From: Deltaproteobacteria bacterium
GTDB lineage: Bacteria; Desulfobacterota_B; Binatia; UBA9968
Length of the DNA stretch: 7,392 bases
Assembly: GCA_005879255.1 (NCBI GenBank)
Contig: VBKY01000032.1
Location: forward strand, 45,238-52,629
Direction of reading: 5' to 3'
The notes under the pieces are model-generated. The model had not been told where the DNA came from. It saw nothing but the letters and a program-made list of their open reading frames with translations, and did not search any database. Both the position numbers and the translations under genes were made by a program. Each line of letters begins with the position of its first letter. The first letter of the stretch is position 1. Shown piece after piece: positions 1 through 5,270 of the stretch.

Positions 1-141
1 GAGGCTCCTGCGGCGTTCGTTCAAGCGACCCGGAAGAAAAAAAAAGAATTGGCTTCCCTAGGCGCCTGGCAAATCTTCAAAAAGTCCTTCTCCCCAAAGA
101 CCTTTTCCGACCACGTGCTGAATCCATTTCGCGAGCGCTAA
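1..141 (+). CDS. Possible C-terminal fragment of an unidentified protein
   Basis: A frame open from the window edge runs 46 codons to a TAA at 139-141. The peptide has a basic patch of four lysines near residues 12-15, then a mixed stretch containing LGAWQIFKK and ending HVLNPFRER. G+C by my hand count is highest at third codon positions (about 63%), against roughly 52% and 43% at first and second positions, which fits coding in this direction. I do not recognise the family. The main doubt is that the opposite strand is also open in the same triplet register, from 222 down to a TAG at 58-60, and that peptide looks equally protein-like. Only one of the two can be expected to be real. If this one is, its start and most of its length lie left of the window. 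Confidence 0.3.
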   Translation, partial: EAPAAFVQATRKKKKELASLGAWQIFKKSFSPKTFSDHVLNPFRER

Positions 142-175
142 GTCAATTTTGACAGCGAGAGAATTCACTCTCTCG
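142..175. repeat. Two adjacent small inverted repeats
   Basis: The first is GTCAA-TT-TTGAC (142-153), a perfect 5-bp inverted repeat with a 2-base centre, beginning directly after the TAA at 139-141. The second is CGAGAGA (156-162) facing TCTCTCG (169-175), a perfect 7-bp stem around a 6-base loop. There is no T-tract after the second stem, so it is not a standard intrinsic terminator. It could be an mRNA end structure, a protein-binding site or chance. The symmetry is seen directly; any function is conjecture. Confidence 0.35.
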
Positions 176-261
176 TACGGCGATTTCTTCCTAACCTGCT
201 CCCGAGTAGGCAAAATCTCCCTTCACCATTTGGGGTAGTTGGCGAGCGACCCGAATAGGGC

Positions 262-289
262 TTGACGGGATCTCGGCGAAGTTGATATC
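262..289 (+). promoter_or_regulatory. Weak sigma70-like promoter candidate
   Basis: TTGACG at 262-267 matches five of six bases of the -35 consensus. The best -10 candidates are TGATAT (283-288, spacing 15) and GATATC (284-289, spacing 16), each matching only three of six consensus positions. It is the only good -35 box I found in the leader and lies about 65-90 bases before the CHRD start codon. Sequence matches this weak are common by chance. Confidence 0.2.
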
Positions 290-355
290 GCTCTGCGGCG
301 GAGAAAGAAAGCAGTGCAGGATGCATATTAACCTCGAACCCTAGGGAGGTGTCTC

Positions 356-949
356 ATGAAGGTCTTATTTCGAGCAGCGCTTGTAGTGCTTACGTTGTTC
401 TTGTCAGTTGCCGTCGCGAAGGATAAAGGGAAGGATAAAGACAAAAGCCCCGGCTCGGTCTTGCATGCCGAGCTAATCGGATTTCAGGAGGTGCCTGTAG
501 TGTCAACGGTAGCTACCGGTGAGTTCCACGGCGTGATTAATCCCGGCGATCAGTCGATTTACACTCTCACGTACAGCGGGCTGCAAGGAGCTACGACACA
601 ACAAGCCCACATACATATCGGCCAGCGTAGCGTAAATGGCGGCATTGTCATCTGGTTCTGTCAGTCGGTGGCGGCTCCGGCTCCCCCGGGGATCCCAACC
701 GTTCCGCAGTGCACCAACGGATCAGGCACTTTTTCTGGTACGATTACGGCCGCAAATGTGGTGGCCATCGGCGGAGCTAATGTTGGCCAGCAGGTCAGCG
801 CCGGTGAATTTAGCAAAGTCATCACTGCGATTCGCGCCGGTAAGGCCTACGCGAACGTTCATACGAATCTGTCGACAGGCGGTGAGATCCGCGGGCAGAT
901 CAGACTCCTGGGGAAGAAGGGTGACGATGACGACGAGGACGAAGATTAG
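356..949 (+). CDS. Secreted CHRD-domain protein with acidic tail
   Basis: This 197-residue protein carries one CHRD domain, a fold first noted in vertebrate chordin and widespread in bacterial exported proteins of unknown role. A signal peptide covers residues 1 to about 21 (basic start, hydrophobic core, AVA before K22). A lysine/aspartate-rich linker (22-30) follows, then the domain from about 36 to 184. Family hallmarks are FQEVPVVST near the start (43-51), HIHIG (85-89), NGGIVIWFC (94-102), YANVHT (165-170) and GGEIRGQI (175-182). Two cysteines (C102, C119) bracket a proline-rich insert and could form a disulfide after export. The protein ends in an unbroken Asp/Glu run (190-197), which could bind divalent cations; that is inference. 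The ATG has an excellent ribosome binding site. The next gene on the same strand is 105 bases downstream with no terminator between, so co-transcription is possible. Confidence 0.9.
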   Translation: MKVLFRAALVVLTLFLSVAVAKDKGKDKDKSPGSVLHAELIGFQEVPVVSTVATGEFHGVINPGDQSIYTLTYSGLQGATTQQAHIHIGQRSVNGGIVIWFCQSVAAPAPPGIPTVPQCTNGSGTFSGTITAANVVAIGGANVGQQVSAGEFSKVITAIRAGKAYANVHTNLSTGGEIRGQIRLLGKKGDDDDEDED

Positions 950-998
950 CTAACCAATCTGACATAGGAGAGCATCTTCACCGCGGGAATTTTCGCGC

Positions 999-1027
999 TG
1001 GCAACTGATTTAAGAAGGTCGTTGCCA
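999..1027. repeat. Inverted repeat before the hydrolase gene
   Basis: TGGCAAC (999-1005) and GTTGCCA (1021-1027) are perfect 7-base inverted arms separated by 15 bases. The right arm ends 13 bases before the ribosome binding site of the metallo-hydrolase. No T-tract follows, so I do not call it a terminator. It could be an operator or an mRNA stem between the two + strand genes, or chance. Confidence 0.3.
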
Positions 1028-1040
1028 ATTTCGCTGATAG

Positions 1041-1057
1041 AGGAGGCTAACGTGATG
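1041..1057 (+). promoter_or_regulatory. Ribosome binding site fixing the hydrolase start
   Basis: AGGAGG (1041-1046) lies eight bases before ATG at 1055-1057. The frame is open further upstream to a TTG at 1022, and a GTG sits directly before the ATG at 1052. The position of this strong Shine-Dalgarno site, and a normal signal peptide beginning MNRQKW, both favour the ATG at 1055. Confidence 0.85.
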
Positions 1058-2113
1058 AATAGACAAAAATGGTTGGCACTATCATTACTTCCGTTGTTCA
1101 TGATCATAATGATGTCCGCAGCACAGGCGCAGAGCGTAACGATCACGCCATTGGGCGCGACCGCGGGTGAATTCTGCGCCGGCGACCGGGCGCTGCTCTT
1201 CGAAGATCCAACCGGCGTGCGAGTGCTCATCGCTCCCGGACGGACGGTGAAAGGTTCCGCAGATCTTAGACTCGGCGCGACTGGCAGCGTGCACGTCTTG
1301 CTGATCGATCACCCGCACGTTGACCATATCGGCGATGTCTTTCACAACAATTGCGCCGGCACTTCGACGTCACCCTTCGCGTTTCCCACCGAAGGCAACG
1401 CGCCCGAAATTGCGGCGGTGCACAATTCTGCCGTGCTCGTCGGTGGTGAGCTGCCGGACTTTTTCACGAAAAAGCTCAATAACATGGTAGCCCTGGCCAA
1501 GACCGTTGCGCCGGCCAACTGTCCCGCAGCGGGCCTCGATAATACTTTTACAGTGCCCCGTACTTCTCCTTGTGTGGGTGTCATTCGCGGCGGCACTCGT
1601 ACGGCAGTGATGACGGGCGCCAGCCAAGGAGTCAAAATCACCACGATCCCGGCTTTTCATGCCGGCGGGGTTGCGCGGATACACGTTGACCCGCTGCCCG
1701 ATGGCACTGACCCAGGAGTGCCTGAGGGTCTAACGGGATACGCAGGAAGTGAAACCGGCTACATTATTCGATTCACCAATGGCCTTTCCGTTCTCTGGAC
1801 CGGCGACTCGGGACTCATCGGCGATTGGGCGACTCAGGCGAAATTCTACGGTGTCAATCTCGCCGTTGTACATGGCGGCGATATTTTCACAATGGGCCCG
1901 GACGAAGCTGCCTTTGCCGTCGGCCAATTGATTAAACCGCGCAGCGTGATTCCCGAACACTTCAATCAGGTATCGACCACGGGTGGCAAGGTTAACGGAG
2001 GCACCAAGCTCGAACGCTTCATCCAGCAGCTAAAAGGTCAGTCCAAAAGCAGAGCTGTTGTCCCCCTCAGTGATGTGCCGATCTCGTGCGACGGACAAGG
2101 TAACTGTTCTTAG
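1055..2113 (+). CDS. Exported metallo-beta-lactamase-fold hydrolase
   Basis: A 352-residue metallo-hydrolase of the metallo-beta-lactamase superfamily. Residues 1 to about 26 form a signal peptide (hydrophobic core LLPLFMIIMM, AQA before the likely cleavage), so the enzyme should act in the periplasm or outside. The metal-binding signature HxHxDH is present as H86-P-H88-V-D90-H91. Likely remaining ligands are H202 (PAFHAGG), D251 (WTGDSG) and H302 (IPEHFN), in the expected order. H273 in VVHGGD is a further candidate active-site residue. Six cysteines (41, 100, 156, 173, 345, 351) are unusual for the superfamily and compatible with disulfides after export. The substrate cannot be told: the superfamily includes lactonases, nucleases, sulfatases and others. 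It lies 105 bases after the CHRD gene on the same strand, ends with tandem TAG codons, and is followed by a strong terminator. Confidence 0.88.
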   Translation: MNRQKWLALSLLPLFMIIMMSAAQAQSVTITPLGATAGEFCAGDRALLFEDPTGVRVLIAPGRTVKGSADLRLGATGSVHVLLIDHPHVDHIGDVFHNNCAGTSTSPFAFPTEGNAPEIAAVHNSAVLVGGELPDFFTKKLNNMVALAKTVAPANCPAAGLDNTFTVPRTSPCVGVIRGGTRTAVMTGASQGVKITTIPAFHAGGVARIHVDPLPDGTDPGVPEGLTGYAGSETGYIIRFTNGLSVLWTGDSGLIGDWATQAKFYGVNLAVVHGGDIFTMGPDEAAFAVGQLIKPRSVIPEHFNQVSTTGGKVNGGTKLERFIQQLKGQSKSRAVVPLSDVPISCDGQGNCS

Positions 2114-2276
2114 TAGAGTCGCGCACGCAAGACGTCAAATGATCTCGACAGCGCAGGCGCGCTCATCACGCGCCTACGCTGTTTTTTTATCCCGGATGTC
2201 GACTTGAAACAGACAGTCAAGCAGGGGAATTTACGGGTCAGGTTGGTTTTTAATGCTTGGATGCGGATATTTTCGG
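2114..2276. other. Convergent intergenic region
   Basis: This 163-base gap separates the 3' ends of the + strand hydrolase and the - strand cupredoxin-like gene. It contains the terminator for the + strand unit (2148-2188). In 2190-2276 I see only a weak inverted repeat, CTTGA (2203-2207) against TCAAG (2217-2221), without a T-tract on either strand. No obvious intrinsic terminator serves the - strand cluster, which may end by another mechanism. Confidence 0.6.
2148..2188 (+). terminator. Rho-independent terminator of the hydrolase gene
   Basis: The left arm ACAGCGCAGGCGCG (2148-2161) pairs with CGCGCCTACGCTGT (2169-2182) over 14 positions with one C-A mismatch. The loop is seven bases, and a run of seven T follows (2182-2188). 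It begins 35 bases after the first TAG of the metallo-hydrolase. On the opposite strand the hairpin is not followed by T residues, so it should act for + strand transcription only. Confidence 0.92.
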
Positions 2277-2972
2277 TTATTTGTTGCTGAACTGGAAATC
2301 GATTCGTACGTCGCCACCTTCCAAAACCGTAATTTCTTGAATTCTCACTCCCGCCTCTTCGTGCCAGGCTTTAAGAGTGTAAGCGCCGGGCGGGACGTTG
2401 GAAATCGAAAAAGCTCCTTTGTCGTCCGTTACCGCGAAAAAGGGGTGATCGAAAACGTGAACATAACCAAGCATCCAGGCGTGAGTGTCGCACACAAGTT
2501 TTAAAATCCCTGCGTCGCGGATTTTATGTGTCGCTTCGAGTATGGTGTTTTTAAAGGGCAGGGAAAGCATGAAAACAGTTTTTTGTTGCAAGTACGAGTG
2601 AGGAATATGCAATTTGGGATCGTTGTTCCTGATGCGCAATCTTTCGCCTTTTTGCATCGCGTGGATGCGTGGAACATAGCGACAGCCACTGTTCTCAATG
2701 ACATTCAGTTTCTGTGGATCGGCGGGCGTGACCGTCGCCGCTTCAATGAATACGACTGCGTTTTTTAATCCGCCGTTCGAGTCGATCAAATAGCTGTCAT
2801 TGGGTAACGTCTCCCCGCAATAGTCCTGATCTTTGGTCACCTTGACCACCGCCAATTTAGGTGGCGTATCAGTAAACTTTACTTCTCCTACAATGCCGGC
2901 GCCGTGGACGCCGCCAACCGTGCCGGCCACCAACGCTGCGATCAGAACGAGACTCGAAAGTTGCGCTTTCAT
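2277..2972 (-). CDS. Exported cupredoxin-like protein with carboxypeptidase-regulatory-like domain
   Basis: A 231-residue protein with a signal peptide (residues 1 to about 24, ending VHGA). The middle is cupredoxin-like: a conserved-looking block from C97 (CRYVPRIHAMQKGERLRI) leads to NNDPKLHIPH (116-125), supplying a candidate copper-ligand histidine at 122 or 125. It is followed by C161-x2-H164-x2-M167, the classic type-1 copper pattern. The C-terminal part (about 173-228), with FFAVTDDKGAFSISNVPPGAYTL split across 178-200 and AWHEEAG at 202-208, resembles the small beta-sandwich of carboxypeptidase regulatory-like domains. The likely role is a periplasmic electron-transfer or copper-binding protein; copper binding is inferred from motif only. 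It is the last gene of the - strand series, 59 bases after the TctC-type gene. The bases before its ATG show no clear Shine-Dalgarno sequence, unlike its neighbours. Confidence 0.82.
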   Translation of the reverse strand: MKAQLSSLVLIAALVAGTVGGVHGAGIVGEVKFTDTPPKLAVVKVTKDQDYCGETLPNDSYLIDSNGGLKNAVVFIEAATVTPADPQKLNVIENSGCRYVPRIHAMQKGERLRIRNNDPKLHIPHSYLQQKTVFMLSLPFKNTILEATHKIRDAGILKLVCDTHAWMLGYVHVFDHPFFAVTDDKGAFSISNVPPGAYTLKAWHEEAGVRIQEITVLEGGDVRIDFQFSNK

Positions 2973-3031
2973 TATCGCTATGGCTCTAGGTCGTTATGAT
3001 GCCGGGTTTCAGAGCGAACGGCTTTGCCGCA

Positions 3032-4126
3032 TTACCTGTTCGCCTCCTCGATGTACTTACGGAGAAAATTAACTACTTCGGGCGAAGTCTGTGAAGCTCG
3101 TTGGAACAGCCGCTCGCCGGCTTCGCCCACTTCGAAACGCGGCTGAAAACGCATGGTGGCGATCGCGTCCTGCAGGAAATCCTGATCTCGTGACAAGGAG
3201 TCGAATGCCTTTCTCAGCGTGGCGATGGTTTCTGGCGGCGCCTTCGGCGGCATCAATACCATTCGCGTCATGTTCGTGCTCGACATATTCGCGGCTTTGA
3301 GCGCTTCATACTTGATGCCCGACGGCATCTTACCAAAAACCTCTCTGTAGTAATGGGTAAAGGGTTGAAGCTCGGGCACGTCTCGGCTCACTAAGATCTC
3401 GCCACTTGGAGCGACGAGGTCCGTGTAGTAGAGCGGCGTAACCATTCCAGTCTTGACCATTTGCGGTTCCACTTGAGTGCGGTAACTCGGAAGCGTTTCG
3501 TCGTGATATTGCGCTTCGTTGCGCTGGACGGCGAGGCGCGCGTCGGAACTGTTGTTATATCCGGTAACATAGTCGTACTTGAGCCCCAAGAGATCAAACG
3601 AGAGTCGGAAACGCACGTCTTTCGAGCTACTCACTCCAAGACCCGCGGCGCGAAACTTTTGCGCCTTGACGAAATCCGAAGGCTTTTTAATTCCGGGCGG
3701 CACCTCAGAGCGAATGTACGAGACCGTGACGCCGTGAACTCCCGTAATGAAACCAAACTTGCCGAGATCGACACGGAGCGCCTGGTCTTTAATCTGCTGC
3801 TGAAAAAGCGCGCCGGTAAAATACGCCGCCGTGAAGCCGTCCGGCTTCGCCACCTCACCGATATAATTGACTGCGATGAGGCCGCCGCCGCCACCCATAT
3901 TTTGCACCGTGATGGTCGGTTGCCCGGCAATATGTCGGGAAAGATGTTTGGCGAAGATTCGCGACTCGATATCGGTGGGGCCGCCGGCGGCGAAATTGAT
4001 GACGATGTTGAGAGTCTTGCCTTGGTAGAAGGGGGCTTTCTCGGCGGCGAACCCCGGAGCTCGGAAACCGGCAATCGTCAGCAAGCCTATCGCGAGAAAT
4101 ACCGATCGCTTCTCGTATTGCCTCAT
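3032..4126 (-). CDS. TctC/Bug-type tripartite tricarboxylate transporter substrate-binding protein
   Basis: A 364-residue exported binding protein of the Bug (TctC) family, which delivers organic acids such as carboxylates to TctAB-type permeases or acts as a sensor. Residues 1 to about 28 are a signal peptide ending GFAA. The mature start reads FYQGKTLNIVINFAAGGPTD, the family's first strand plus the glycine-rich loop that binds a ligand carboxylate. VQNMGGGGGLIAVNYI (74-89) and AKPDG (93-97) are the next family landmarks. Length is somewhat above the usual 320 or so. The ribosome binding site AAAGGAA lies about seven bases before the ATG, and only 24 bases separate the gene from the stop of the preceding binding protein, so the two are probably in one transcript. 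No TctA or TctB membrane gene is present, so this is an orphan within the window. The ligand is unknown. Confidence 0.9.
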   Translation of the reverse strand: MRQYEKRSVFLAIGLLTIAGFRAPGFAAEKAPFYQGKTLNIVINFAAGGPTDIESRIFAKHLSRHIAGQPTITVQNMGGGGGLIAVNYIGEVAKPDGFTAAYFTGALFQQQIKDQALRVDLGKFGFITGVHGVTVSYIRSEVPPGIKKPSDFVKAQKFRAAGLGVSSSKDVRFRLSFDLLGLKYDYVTGYNNSSDARLAVQRNEAQYHDETLPSYRTQVEPQMVKTGMVTPLYYTDLVAPSGEILVSRDVPELQPFTHYYREVFGKMPSGIKYEALKAANMSSTNMTRMVLMPPKAPPETIATLRKAFDSLSRDQDFLQDAIATMRFQPRFEVGEAGERLFQRASQTSPEVVNFLRKYIEEANR

Positions 4127-4150
4127 CTCATATTCCTTTCGGCGCGGAGA

Positions 4151-5164
4151 TCAAAGCCCGAATATCTTACGAAACTCACGGGCGTAGTCGTCGAGATTAA
4201 GGTAAACTTCTTTGGGAACGGCTTTCAGTTTCAGTTTGCTCTGATCCATCTTCGGCGCCAGCGGTTCGATGTCGCTGCGCGCGGGAATGCGGCGCATCTC
4301 GCGGACCATCTGCTGGCCTTTTTTGGAAGTGGCGAAGTCGATGAGTAGTTTGGCTGAGTTCGGGCTGGACGCCTTGGCGCTCAGGCCCATGCCGCTCATT
4401 GTGACCACGATGGGATCGAAGGTTTCAATCCAATCCACCGGCGCGCCTTCTTTTTTCATTCGCTCAATCCGAAAATTGTAGGCCCAAGCCAGTGGCACTT
4501 CGCCGGCGCCAAGGAGTTGCGCCGTAAGTCCGTGGCCCCGCCGCCATAATGGGTTTTGAAGCGCCAAGCGTTTCATGTACTGCACGGTTTTCTCTCTGCC
4601 CCATACCGTCGCGAGCGTGCCGAACCAGTCGTAATCGGTGGAGTCCATCAACATCTTGTCCTTCCACTTCGGGTCGAGCAGATCCGGATAATTTTTCGGC
4701 GCATCCTTGACACTGATCATCTTGGTGTTGTAACAGAGCACCAGATTGTTGACGAAAATGCCGGTCCAATAGCCTTGCGGATCTTTGAATTCGCTCAGGA
4801 AAGCCTCCCGCTCCAGGGTCAAGTAAGGCGCGATCATGTGTCTGTCCACCAGTACCGACATGGCGCTGGTAGAGATGGCATCGAATAGCCACTTGCCTGC
4901 TCGGGTCTCGCTGAGAACCCGGTTCATCAGCTGTTCTTCGCCGGCGCGCACGAGCTCGGCTTTGATGAAGGGATATTCCTTGATGAAGGCGTCCAGCAAA
5001 GGCTTCGATGTGTCGATGGCCATCGAAGTGTACCAGGCGAGCTTGGCTTCTTTCTTAGCCGCCTCGATGAGGACGGATTGAGATGGGGTTTGCGCGTGAA
5101 GATGCGTGATGATGGAGAAGCAGCAGAGAACGACTGGGGCGAGAATATATAGAAATAATCGCAT
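4151..5164 (-). CDS. Iron(III)-type ABC transporter substrate-binding protein
   Basis: A 337-residue extracellular solute-binding protein of the FbpA-like/putrescine-like class. Residues 1 to about 24 form a signal peptide (LHAQ at the end). Cysteines 14-15 lie inside the hydrophobic core without a proper lipobox, so it is probably soluble and periplasmic. Family landmarks are AAKKEAKLAWYTSM (35-48), the stretch GIFVNNLVLCYNTKMI (135-150), YPDLLDPKWKDKM (159-171), LLGAGEVPLAWAY (217-229) and IDFATSKKGQQMV (275-287). The adjacent tyrosine pair used by true ferric-binding members is not seen, so iron is unlikely as ligand; an organic ligand is more likely. GGAGG (5175-5171) sits six bases before the ATG. 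Upstream, toward the dehydrogenase gene, lies an unusual repeat hairpin; downstream, 24 bases away, is a second, unrelated type of binding protein. No ABC permease or ATPase is visible here. Confidence 0.9.
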   Translation of the reverse strand: MRLFLYILAPVVLCCFSIITHLHAQTPSQSVLIEAAKKEAKLAWYTSMAIDTSKPLLDAFIKEYPFIKAELVRAGEEQLMNRVLSETRAGKWLFDAISTSAMSVLVDRHMIAPYLTLEREAFLSEFKDPQGYWTGIFVNNLVLCYNTKMISVKDAPKNYPDLLDPKWKDKMLMDSTDYDWFGTLATVWGREKTVQYMKRLALQNPLWRRGHGLTAQLLGAGEVPLAWAYNFRIERMKKEGAPVDWIETFDPIVVTMSGMGLSAKASSPNSAKLLIDFATSKKGQQMVREMRRIPARSDIEPLAPKMDQSKLKLKAVPKEVYLNLDDYAREFRKIFGL

Positions 5165-5170
5165 TCAAGT

Positions 5171-5184
5171 CCTCCGAGGCCTCG
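5171..5184. promoter_or_regulatory. Ribosome binding site overlapped by palindromes
   Basis: On the - strand the bases before the binding-protein ATG contain GGAGG (5175-5171). The site is the second half of CCTCGGAGG (5179-5171), whose CCTC and GAGG ends are self-complementary, and it abuts the perfect 10-bp palindrome CGAGGCCTCG (5175-5184). Local pairing could partly mask the ribosome binding site. The symmetry is seen; an effect on translation is inference. Confidence 0.4.
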
Positions 5185-5186
5185 TT

Positions 5187-5261
5187 GAGGATCGAAGATG
5201 GAGGATTGAGGATGGCGGAGATCGAAAGCCGCGATCTTCTATCCTCGATCCTCCATCCTCG
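5187..5261. repeat. Opposed heptamer arrays forming a long hairpin
   Basis: Left side, + strand: four 7-base units GAGGATC, GAAGATG, GAGGATT, GAGGATG (5187-5214). Right side: four 7-base units ATCTTCT, ATCCTCG, ATCCTCC, ATCCTCG (5234-5261), the reverse-complement type. The arms 5197-5224 and 5232-5257 pair imperfectly around a 7-base loop (5225-5231). The element fills most of the 106-base gap between the dehydrogenase stop and the binding-protein start. It lacks a T-tract on either strand, so it is not a canonical terminator. It could be a small dispersed repeat, an mRNA-stabilising or attenuating stem, or both. Confidence 0.8.
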
Positions 5262-5270
5262 ACCCAATCC

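Larger units (their letters stand above)
142..355. other. Noncoding leader upstream of the CHRD gene
   Basis: No convincing gene starts here on the + strand. The stretch holds two small inverted repeats just after the TAA at 139-141, a weak promoter-like pair around 262-289, and a TATTAA hexamer at 326-331 that is too close to the ribosome binding site to judge. Part of it (142-222) is covered by the opposite-strand open frame discussed for the left edge. The last bases contain a near-perfect Shine-Dalgarno sequence, GGGAGGTG (344-351), six bases from the ATG at 356 when counted from its GGAGG core. That supports efficient translation of the downstream gene. Confidence 0.5.

Noticed and set aside
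142..175. Intrinsic terminator directly after the left-edge frame
   Set aside because: The 7-bp stem is perfect but is followed by GTACGG, not a T-tract.
950..1040. Possible terminator after the CHRD gene
   Set aside because: Only a 4-bp CGCG pair and a 7-bp inverted repeat with a long loop are visible, neither followed by a T-run.
1022..1054. Upstream TTG (1022) or GTG (1052) start for the metallo-hydrolase
   Set aside because: The strong AGGAGG at 1041-1046 is correctly spaced for the ATG at 1055, and the extension would disrupt the signal peptide's N-terminus.
3461..4348. A 295-codon open frame on the + strand
   Set aside because: It lies antisense to two well-recognised genes, spans their junction, has no family signature and no good ribosome binding site. 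It is best explained as a shadow of codon bias on the other strand.
4151..5164. Naming the binding protein a ferric-iron binding protein (FbpA)
   Set aside because: It belongs to the same broad family, but the adjacent tyrosine pair that coordinates iron is not seen, so a metal-specific name would be unsupported.
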